Positions 1 to 5,505 of a stretch of DNA of 5,505 nt are shown here, in pieces. The notes below the pieces were generated by a model that saw only the letters and a program-made list of their open reading frames with translations, did not search any database and had not been told where the DNA came from. The stretch's first letter is position 1; each line of letters starts with the position of its first letter. This stretch comes from Flavobacteriales bacterium (GTDB lineage: Bacteria; Bacteroidota; Bacteroidia; Flavobacteriales_E; Vicingaceae), in contig JAJCYN010000201.1 of the NCBI GenBank assembly GCA_029262915.1, positions 1-5,505 on the forward strand, given 5' to 3'. The translations under genes and the position numbers were made by a program.

Positions 1-620
1 TAGCTTCTTTAATAAGTGTTATCACATTGCTTGTTGTAAAGAATAAAATTAGTGTTAATAAAAACAATACTGATCTTACAGTCGAAAAAACAACTTTATC
101 AATTGAAGAAAACGAGGTGGAAATTGTTGAAGAAAAAGAAATTTCGATAGCTGAAAAGATAACGCCCATTATTAAACAATTTACAGAAAACTTAAAAAAA
201 GTACCGTCAACTTCCCCTTCTGAAAAGTGGGATACTATACTTAAACTAATTATACAAACAGTTAAAGCAGATGTTAGTATTCTTTATAAATCCGAAGCTA
301 AGAAATTAGTTGCTATTGCTTCTTATGCTCATATTTTTGAAGAGGAAGAAGATCGTTATTTCAATAAAACAGAAGGACTAATAGGTCAGGTTGTTAAATC
401 TTCAAAACCTTTAAACATTACTAATATTCCAGAAGGATATATCAATATTGTTACTGGACTTGGAGAATCTTCTCCTGAAAATATTTTGATTTTACCCATC
501 ATTAGTAAAAATAAACTAACAGGAATTATTGAGTTAGCAGCTTTGAAGCAATTTTCTGAATTAGAAGAGCAATTATTAAAACAACTATGTCTGCTTATAG
601 CAAAAGAAATTGAAAGTTAA
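1..620 (+). CDS. Membrane-anchored GAF-domain sensor protein, 5' end missing
   Basis: Partial gene. The frame is open to the left edge of the window. The codons before the first possible start (TTG at 27) read A-S-L-I-S-V-I-T and run straight into L-L-V-V-K-N-K, which looks like the end of a transmembrane helix followed by a positive stop-transfer residue. TTG27 is therefore unlikely to be the true start. Counting from the first full codon at 3, 205 residues are visible: the helix end (1-12), a charged Glu-rich linker (about 13-60), and a GAF domain (about 70-205) with the signature EGLIG at 124-128, then IP, TGLG and a 'KLTGIIELAALKQFSELE' strand-helix end. No kinase, phosphatase or other output domain follows. 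The protein is probably a membrane sensor that senses a ligand or pairs with a partner. The GAF resembles the GAF of the next gene, with which it overlaps by one base, so the two products likely work together. The ligand is unknown. Confidence 0.85.
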   Translation, partial: ASLISVITLLVVKNKISVNKNNTDLTVEKTTLSIEENEVEIVEEKEISIAEKITPIIKQFTENLKKVPSTSPSEKWDTILKLIIQTVKADVSILYKSEAKKLVAIASYAHIFEEEEDRYFNKTEGLIGQVVKSSKPLNITNIPEGYINIVTGLGESSPENILILPIISKNKLTGIIELAALKQFSELEEQLLKQLCLLIAKEIES

Positions 621-622
621 TG
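618..622 (+). promoter_or_regulatory. Stop/start overlap TAATG, likely translational coupling
   Basis: The TAA stop of the GAF gene (618-620) shares its last A with the ATG of the phosphatase gene (620-622). Such overlaps usually let ribosomes that finish the first gene restart on the second, keeping the two membrane proteins at related levels. No purine-rich Shine-Dalgarno run stands out upstream; 'gaaattgaaag' (606-616) is the only weak candidate. Confidence 0.7.
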
Positions 623-3600
623 AGTAAAAACAAGATTCAAATATCAAAAAGAGTTGGTTGGAGTATTGTAATAGCTATCCTATTATGTTTTGCTGTTGCA
701 GATGGATACTTCCTCTATTTTTCTTACGAAAAAGAAATCAAAAGGTCAGAAATGGCTGTGTTAAATGAATTAAAAGCTGTAGCTAGGTGTGCAGCAATGG
801 AAATTAATGGTGATGACCATGAATCTCTCACGAAAAAGTACGGAAAAAAAGATGATATTGATAATGACAATCAAGAAAAGATTAGTTTGTATCAAAGTAT
901 GCACGAATCTTTAGTTGAGATAAAGCGAATTAATAAGATCGAAACTAATATGTATACGATGTTTGTCAGTGATGATGATCAGAAAAGCAATGGTAGAACC
1001 AATTTCTTATTTGGAGTATCAGCAGAAGGAACATTTTATAGACATGAGTATACTTCAGCTCCTGAAGTACTTATTAATAACTATTTAACAGGAGGAGTTG
1101 TTCACCCTTATAAAGACGAACACGGATATTGGCTATCAGCATTTGAACCTATTCATAATAGTAATGGTGAGGTAGTTGCTGTAGTTCAGGTAGATAATAT
1201 TTTTACTTCATTTGTTGAAGAAGCTCAAAGCTCTATTCTTGGGACAATTATTTTTTCCATTATTGTTTTTATTGTTGTCATTATTGCTATTATTATGATC
1301 AACAAACAATCCTTAAGGCTTAATGATAATATTAATGAGCAAAAGAATAACTATATTAAATTGGCTGCTTATGCAGAAAAAATTGGTAAAGGAAATTATG
1401 ATGCTAAATATGAAATTTCTGAAGAAAATGATAGCTTAGGTCGTTCTCTCATTAAGATGAGCGAAAACTTGAAAAATAATAGAGATAAAGATACTTCTGA
1501 GAATTGGTTGGCAATAGGACGAGATAAAATATCTACAATTCTTAGAGAGAATACAAAAATCGATGAGTTATCATACAAAGTATTGGTAGCATTAATTGAT
1601 TACATAGAAATAGTTCAAGGAGCTATGTTTATTGTTGATCAAAATGAGAATACAAAAGAAATCCAAAGTAATGAATCAACTCTTAATATGGTTGCAAGCT
1701 ATGCTTATGGACGTAAAAAATATATGACCTCTTCTTTTAAATTAGGAGAAGGGTTAATAGGAGAAGCTGCCATTGAACAACAAACAATTCATCGGACAGA
1801 AATACCAGATAATCATTTAACAGTTACATCAGGTCTTATCATAGATAAAAAACCTTCAGCTTTGTTAATTGTTCCATTAGTTACGGAAGAAAAACTGCAA
1901 GGAGTTATTGAATTGGCAGGATTTAAAAGGTTTACGGATTTACAAGTAAGGTTTATTGAAGAACTAGCAGAAATACTTGCTAGAACACTGTACAACCTTA
2001 AAACAACAGAAAGAACAGAGCAGCTTTTATATGAATCTCAAAATATGACTCAAGAGCTTCAAGGACAACAAGCCCAATTAGAAGAAAATGCTGTAGAGAT
2101 GAGAGCAAAACAGGAAGAAATTGAAAACACAAATATAAAATTGGAAGATCAAATTACGGAAGTTAAAAATGCACAAAATAGACAACATGCTCTATTAGAA
2201 AATGCTTCTGAAATAATTACTATATATAATGCTAAAGGTATTTCAAAATACGAAAGCCCTTCAATTAAAAATATATTAGGCTATGAGGCAGAAGAGTTTG
2301 TAGGAAAAAAAGTAGATACTAAACTTAAAGATCTTTTTAATTATGTTCTTAAAAATCCAAAAGAAACAAAGACTATTCAATTAACACATAAGAAAAAAAA
2401 TGGTGAAGAAGTTTGGATAGAATCTACAGGACGCAATATGTTAAATGATTTAGCCATTGAGGGTATAGTATTAAATTCAACAGATATAACAGAACGAAGA
2501 AAAGCAGAACGGGAGCAAATAATGCGAGGTAAAATGCAAGCACTGTCAGAAAATAGTGAAGACATCATTATTCGATTTGATTTAAAAGGAGTGTTTCAGT
2601 ATGCCAATCCTGCTTTAGAAAGGTTTACAGGATTTAATAGTGAGGTTGTTAATAATAAATCATTTGAGAAATTTAAGTTTCAAGATACCATAAAGACTGC
2701 ATGGAAAGAGATAATTAAAAATGTTGAAAAAGAACAGAAGTTAATTGTTTCGGAAATGGAATTTCCAACAGAAACTGAAAGCAAGATAATGTTAGTAAAT
2801 GCTATTCCAGAATTTGATGAAAATAACCAATTAGAAACTATACTTGTTGTTTCACATGATATAACAGAAAGAAAAAAGCAAGAAGTTGTTTTAGCCGATA
2901 CTAATAAAAAAATTACCGATAGTATTAATTATGCAAAACGAATACAAAATGCAATAATTCCTAGTATTGAAGAAATACAAAAAGATATTAGGGATACTTT
3001 CATGTTTTACAAACCTAAAGATGTAGTTAGTGGTGATTTTCCCTATTATTATAAAAAAGGAGATTATCTTTATTATGCTGCTGTTGATTGTACCGGGCAT
3101 GGTGTTCCTGGAGCAATGATGTCATTAATTGGGCATTTATTGCTAAACGATATTTTAAATGATGATGAAATTTTAAGCCCAGCTGAAGTGCTTACTAGAT
3201 TACATTGGGGAGTAGTAAAAACATTAAAACAAGATGACGAAGATAATAAAGCCGCAGATGGAATGGATATAGCGATGTGTAGAATTAATCTAAAAAATAA
3301 TGAGATTGAATATTCTGGAGCACAAAGACCTTTATACCATGTTAGAGATGGAGAACTCACACAATATAAAGGAGATAAGTATCCGATTGGAGGCAATCAG
3401 TATAAAGGGAAAAATAGTTATTCAAATCATATCGTTAGCATAGAAAAGGGAGATTCTGTGTTCTTTTTCTCGGATGGATTACCAGATCAATTTGGAGGTC
3501 CAGATCAGCTTAAATATGGCCCTAAAAAAATTAGGACGGGTATTATGGAGAATATAAATAAATCACCAAAACAGATTGAGAAGTATTTTAATAAAAGTTA

Positions 3601-3664
3601 CCATGATTGGATGGGAAATACGAAACAAATAGATGATGTATTATTAATAGGGATAAAATTTTAA
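620..3664 (+). CDS. Transmembrane Cache/GAF/PAS/PAS SpoIIE-type PP2C phosphatase (SiaA-like)
   Basis: A 1014-residue sensor protein phosphatase. Order of parts: short cytoplasmic start; TM1 about 12-34; extracytoplasmic region about 35-205 with a Cache/PDC-like end ('GYWLSAFEPIHNSNGEVVAV', 169-188); TM2 206-227; linker with no clear HAMP signature (228-305); GAF about 310-460 (EGLIG 377-381); coiled coil about 462-525; PAS1 about 525-627 and PAS2 about 638-752, each ending in a DITER motif; the linker 'ITDSINYAKRIQNAI' (765-779); SpoIIE/PP2C domain about 795-1014. All metal-site motifs are present: VSGDF (Asp806), DCTGHGVPGAMMS (Asp823), GMDIAM (Asp883), FFSDG (Asp952) and IDDVLL (Asp1005/Asp1006), so it should be an active Ser/Thr phosphatase. 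By analogy with Pseudomonas SiaA, the likely substrate is the phosphorylated SiaC-like protein two genes downstream. It is larger than SiaA because of the extra GAF and PAS domains. ATG620 is well supported, since it lies just before TM1 and overlaps the preceding stop. Confidence 0.93.
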   Translation: MSKNKIQISKRVGWSIVIAILLCFAVADGYFLYFSYEKEIKRSEMAVLNELKAVARCAAMEINGDDHESLTKKYGKKDDIDNDNQEKISLYQSMHESLVEIKRINKIETNMYTMFVSDDDQKSNGRTNFLFGVSAEGTFYRHEYTSAPEVLINNYLTGGVVHPYKDEHGYWLSAFEPIHNSNGEVVAVVQVDNIFTSFVEEAQSSILGTIIFSIIVFIVVIIAIIMINKQSLRLNDNINEQKNNYIKLAAYAEKIGKGNYDAKYEISEENDSLGRSLIKMSENLKNNRDKDTSENWLAIGRDKISTILRENTKIDELSYKVLVALIDYIEIVQGAMFIVDQNENTKEIQSNESTLNMVASYAYGRKKYMTSSFKLGEGLIGEAAIEQQTIHRTEIPDNHLTVTSGLIIDKKPSALLIVPLVTEEKLQGVIELAGFKRFTDLQVRFIEELAEILARTLYNLKTTERTEQLLYESQNMTQELQGQQAQLEENAVEMRAKQEEIENTNIKLEDQITEVKNAQNRQHALLENASEIITIYNAKGISKYESPSIKNILGYEAEEFVGKKVDTKLKDLFNYVLKNPKETKTIQLTHKKKNGEEVWIESTGRNMLNDLAIEGIVLNSTDITERRKAEREQIMRGKMQALSENSEDIIIRFDLKGVFQYANPALERFTGFNSEVVNNKSFEKFKFQDTIKTAWKEIIKNVEKEQKLIVSEMEFPTETESKIMLVNAIPEFDENNQLETILVVSHDITERKKQEVVLADTNKKITDSINYAKRIQNAIIPSIEEIQKDIRDTFMFYKPKDVVSGDFPYYYKKGDYLYYAAVDCTGHGVPGAMMSLIGHLLLNDILNDDEILSPAEVLTRLHWGVVKTLKQDDEDNKAADGMDIAMCRINLKNNEIEYSGAQRPLYHVRDGELTQYKGDKYPIGGNQYKGKNSYSNHIVSIEKGDSVFFFSDGLPDQFGGPDQLKYGPKKIRTGIMENINKSPKQIEKYFNKSYHDWMGNTKQIDDVLLIGIKF

Positions 3665-3667
3665 ACT

Positions 3668-4249
3668 ATGGAAAAAACAAAAATTGAGGTAGGAACTGAT
3701 TACATGGATTTTGTAAGTAAATTCCACCAAACTATTCGTAACGAAAATATAATGTTGGTTTATGAGGGAGAGATTACTCAGACTATAGCAAAGGCTTTTT
3801 CATCGATGACTGAGCAAGGTTTTGATGATGAAACTGATAGCTCCAGAACTCAAAAAAGGGTTTATCATGTAATGATTGAATGTTTGCAAAATGTAGCAAA
3901 ACATGCAGATGATGAAATTACCGGTGAACCAGAAATTCCAGGAAGAGGGATATTTATGATCAGTAATAATGAGAATGAATATACTGTTACCACTGGTAAT
4001 ATAGTTGCGAATGATAAAATAACAATAATAAAAGAGATGTTAGATAAATTCAATGCTTTGGATCCAGATGAAATTAAAGCAGAATATAAAAGAATGATTA
4101 AAGAAAGTCGTTTGTCAGAAAAAGCTGGGGCCGGATTGGGATTTATAGATATTGTTAAGAAAACAGGAAATAATATAGAATATTATTTTGACGAAATAAA
4201 TGATAAAACATCTTTTTTTATTCAAAAATCAGTAGTTAACAGAGATTAA
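3668..4249 (+). CDS. siaB: SiaB-family protein kinase (DUF6272, GHKL-type ATP fold)
   Basis: A 193-residue soluble protein with no membrane segment. It resembles the SiaB family, in which a histidine-kinase-like ATP-binding fold phosphorylates a threonine on SiaC. Visible ATP-site motifs: an N-box-like helix 'ECLQNVAKHAD' (Glu71, Asn75, His79), a TTGN strand end at 108-111, where a G1-type motif is expected, and a glycine-rich 'GAGLGFIDIVKKTG' (154-167) like the G2 lid. The segment 'NIMLVYEGEITQTIAKAFSS' (27-46) is also typical of the family, as I recall it. There is no phospho-acceptor His domain, so it is not a two-component kinase. The gene sits 3 bases after the phosphatase gene and 11 before the SiaC-like gene, as expected of a kinase/phosphatase pair sharing one substrate. 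The first ATG is used here, but an in-frame ATG at 3704 is a serious alternative (see separate entry). The substrate assignment is by analogy. Confidence 0.88.
   Translation: MEKTKIEVGTDYMDFVSKFHQTIRNENIMLVYEGEITQTIAKAFSSMTEQGFDDETDSSRTQKRVYHVMIECLQNVAKHADDEITGEPEIPGRGIFMISNNENEYTVTTGNIVANDKITIIKEMLDKFNALDPDEIKAEYKRMIKESRLSEKAGAGLGFIDIVKKTGNNIEYYFDEINDKTSFFIQKSVVNRD
3686..3706 (+). promoter_or_regulatory. Shine-Dalgarno-like site and alternative start inside the kinase gene
   Basis: GAGG (3686-3689) and AGGA (3691-3694) lie 9 bases or more ahead of an in-frame ATG at 3704 (Met13). This is the best Shine-Dalgarno-like run before any start in the window, whereas ATG3668 has only A/T-rich sequence close to it and a weak TAGGGA at about 3648-3653. 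Starting at 3704 would give a 181-residue protein opening with MDFVSKFHQ and would lose no motif. Many Bacteroidota genes do not use Shine-Dalgarno sites, so the point is open. Confidence 0.4.
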
Positions 4250-4260
4250 AAAATACAAAT

Positions 4261-4635
4261 ATGGAAACAATAAACGTAGAAGCAACAGACGAAACACCAA
4301 GAGTAATATTAGATTCAGATAGCAATCAGTTTGAATTCTCTGGAAAATCATTACCCGAAGATGTAACCACTTTTTACAATCCTATTTTAGACTGGTTAGA
4401 AGCTTATGGACTTGAACCTAACGAAAAATCGAATTTTGTATTTAAGATGGACTATTTTAATACGGCATCTTCAAAATTAATTTTAGATATTCTAATGAAA
4501 TTAGAAGAAATTAATGATGAACATGATGGTGTAATAGTGGAATGGTATTTTAGAGAAGATGATGAAGATATGGAAGAAGCTGGAGAAGAATACTCAGATA
4601 TTGTAGAAGTGCCTTTTAAACAAATTGCTTACTAG
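4261..4635 (+). CDS. siaC: SiaC-family regulatory phosphoprotein (DUF1987)
   Basis: A 124-residue acidic soluble protein of the SiaC/DUF1987 family, which has an anti-sigma-antagonist (STAS)-like role. Near the N terminus 'TPRVILDSDSNQFEFSGKSL' (12-31) gives the typical opening strands, followed by 'PEDVTTFYNPILDWLEAY' (32-49). The motif 'MDYFNTASSKLILDIL' (63-78) holds the candidate phospho-acceptor Thr68, the same residue number reported for Pseudomonas SiaC. An acidic loop (98-112, REDDEDMEEAGEEYS) precedes the last strand. In Pseudomonas the unphosphorylated form binds and activates the diguanylate cyclase SiaD; here no cyclase is seen and the next gene is an ABC ATPase protein. Probable control: phosphorylation by the kinase encoded just upstream and dephosphorylation by the PP2C protein before it. 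Family assignment is strong; the output partner in this organism is unknown. Confidence 0.92.
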   Translation: METINVEATDETPRVILDSDSNQFEFSGKSLPEDVTTFYNPILDWLEAYGLEPNEKSNFVFKMDYFNTASSKLILDILMKLEEINDEHDGVIVEWYFREDDEDMEEAGEEYSDIVEVPFKQIAY

Positions 4636-4638
4636 CAA

Positions 4639-4674
4639 GCATTAATGAGTGAGGAAATATTAATAGCATTAATG
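4639..4674 (+). repeat. Direct repeat GCATTAATG around two in-frame start codons
   Basis: The 9-base word GCATTAATG occurs at 4639-4647 and again at 4666-4674, 27 bases (nine codons) apart. Each copy ends in an in-frame ATG of the ABC ATPase gene (codon 1 and codon 10). The second copy extends to the perfect palindrome GCATTAATGC (4666-4675). The repeat is real in the sequence; whether it matters for start choice or protein binding is unknown, and chance is possible at this AT content. Confidence 0.5.
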
Positions 4675-5505
4675 CGGCTTTTTGCCATCATTGCAAAACA
4701 AGATGATGGTGTGAGCTCAGATAAAGCAGAATTTGTTCGCTCTTTCTTAAAATTGCAACTGAGTGAGGAAAAAGTAGAAGAATATTATCAGCTTTTTCAG
4801 GAACATTTAGTAGACAAGAAAAAGAAAAAAGAAGGAGCTAAAAAACTTACATCCGTTACAGATTCTGTAAGAATTTTAGGGATTTGTAAACGAGTTAGTA
4901 AGTCTTTAACACAACAACAAAAATTAATTGTAATAGTTCGTTTATTTGAGCTTATTAATACAGATCGAAAATTTTCAGATCAACAAATAGAGATAATTGA
5001 TACTGCTTCTAAAGTATTTAAAATTAAAGAAGAAGAGTACAAGTCCATTGAAAATTTTGTAGTAAGTAATCAGTGCTATTTACAGGATAAAAAAAACCTG
5101 CTTCATATCGATGGTAAAACATCATCTAAAGAAAACCATAAATTATCCATAAATTATAAAAATCTTCAAGGTTCAGTTTTTATTCTTCGAATAGAAAGTG
5201 TTAATCTTTATTTTATTCGATTTATTGGTGAAATTCAAGTTCACCTTAATGGAAATATTTTACCAAGTAATAGAATATATTTAGTTGCTAATGGGAGTGT
5301 CTTAAGGCTACCTGTTGGTAAACCACTTTATTATAGTGAAATAATTGGTCGATTTATTGAAAGACCAGATGATATTGCTATCTCTTTTGAAGCAAGGAAT
5401 ATTGAGTATAAATTTCCGAATGGCAATATTGGATTAAGAAGCGTAAACGTTTCTGAAAGAGAAGGAAATCTTGTTGGAATAATGGGAGCAAGTGGAGCAG
5501 GGAAA
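4645..5505 (+). CDS. TerB-like / FHA-like / ABC ATPase protein, 3' end missing
   Basis: Open frame from ATG4645 to the window edge: 287 codons, no stop, so the gene is cut. Residues 1-145 are helical and contain two TerB-like halves: 'LFAIIAKQDDGVSSDKAEFV' (12-31) and 'LIVIVRLFELINTDRKFSDQ' (94-113), each with the 'acidic residue, short turn, V/F-S-x-x-E/Q' pattern. Residues about 152-245 are beta-rich and end with 'IQVHLNGNILPSNRIYLVAN' and G-S-V-L-R-L, similar to the last strands of an FHA domain, but I see no GR or SxxH phosphopeptide-binding signature. From about 257 the sequence turns into an ABC nucleotide-binding domain ('ISFEARNIEYKF'), and the last visible residues are the Walker A stretch GASGAGK (281-287). 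The missing part should hold the rest of the ATPase and possibly a membrane permease. The gene begins 9 bases after the SiaC-like gene, so it is most likely co-transcribed and a candidate output of the switch. The start is the first ATG; Met10 (4672) is an alternative. Confidence 0.85.
   Translation, partial: MSEEILIALMRLFAIIAKQDDGVSSDKAEFVRSFLKLQLSEEKVEEYYQLFQEHLVDKKKKKEGAKKLTSVTDSVRILGICKRVSKSLTQQQKLIVIVRLFELINTDRKFSDQQIEIIDTASKVFKIKEEEYKSIENFVVSNQCYLQDKKNLLHIDGKTSSKENHKLSINYKNLQGSVFILRIESVNLYFIRFIGEIQVHLNGNILPSNRIYLVANGSVLRLPVGKPLYYSEIIGRFIERPDDIAISFEARNIEYKFPNGNIGLRSVNVSEREGNLVGIMGASGAGK

Noticed and set aside
27..29. TTG27 as the true start of the first gene
   Set aside because: The frame is open upstream to the window edge and the upstream codons continue a hydrophobic helix, so the gene is cut by the window and does not start here.
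2483..2869. Repeated word gatataacagaa at 2483-2494 and 2858-2869
   Set aside because: Both copies encode the DITE(R) end of a PAS/PAC domain, so protein-level conservation in tandem PAS domains explains the DNA repeat.
2891..3100. 69-codon open frame on the - strand, Ile/Phe-rich and membrane-like
   Set aside because: The apparent hydrophobicity comes from reading Lys- and Asn-rich A-heavy codons in reverse. It is antisense to the well-supported phosphatase gene.
3073..3396. 107-codon open frame on the - strand
   Set aside because: It lies wholly inside the SpoIIE domain, antisense to the metal-binding motifs, and its translation is rich in Ser, Ile and Cys without domain features. It is a shadow of the real gene.
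4552..4596. Acidic stretch near the end of the SiaC-like protein as a novel insertion
   Set aside because: From memory, a similar DEDM-x-EAGE segment is common in Bacteroidota DUF1987 proteins, so it appears to be a family trait.
4625..4638. Small hairpin TTGCT-TACT-AGCAA over the SiaC stop codon, considered as a terminator
   Set aside because: The stem is only 5 base pairs and AT-rich, and no T-run follows; the next gene starts 7 bases later. Not a credible terminator.

Overview
The window is AT-rich and uses A/T-heavy codons. All five reading frames are on the + strand with almost no space between them (1-base overlap, then gaps of 3, 11 and 9 bases). The AT bias, the sparse Shine-Dalgarno sites, the multi-domain GAF/PAS/SpoIIE protein with the linker 'ITDSINYAKRIQNAI', and the style of the SiaB/SiaC-like proteins all point to a member of the Bacteroidota, perhaps of the Cytophagales type. 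That assignment is inference. No rRNA, tRNA, IS element, CRISPR array, promoter or terminator is visible. The window looks like the inside of one operon, cut at both ends.

Layout: (1) 1-620 is the C-terminal part of a membrane-anchored GAF-domain protein that starts upstream of the window. (2) 620-3664 is a 1014-residue membrane sensor phosphatase: TM, Cache-like extracytoplasmic domain, TM, GAF, coiled coil, PAS, PAS, then a SpoIIE/PP2C phosphatase with all its metal-binding aspartates. (3) 3668-4249 is a SiaB-family (GHKL-fold) protein kinase. (4) 4261-4635 is a SiaC-family (DUF1987) regulatory phosphoprotein whose candidate phospho-acceptor is Thr68. (5) 4645-5505 is an open frame running off the window: a TerB-like helical region, a beta-rich possibly FHA-like region, and the start of an ABC ATPase domain cut exactly at the lysine of the Walker A motif.

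How they may work together: genes 2-4 match the phosphatase/kinase/phosphoprotein core of the Pseudomonas SiaABC switch. There, SiaB phosphorylates SiaC, SiaA removes the phosphate, and unphosphorylated SiaC activates the diguanylate cyclase SiaD. No GGDEF protein is seen here. The next gene is instead a TerB/FHA-like/ABC ATPase protein. The most interesting reading is that the same phospho-switch, fed by two membrane sensors with related GAF domains, controls an ABC-type ATPase or transporter rather than c-di-GMP synthesis. The switch itself is read from sequence and known families; the change of output is inference.
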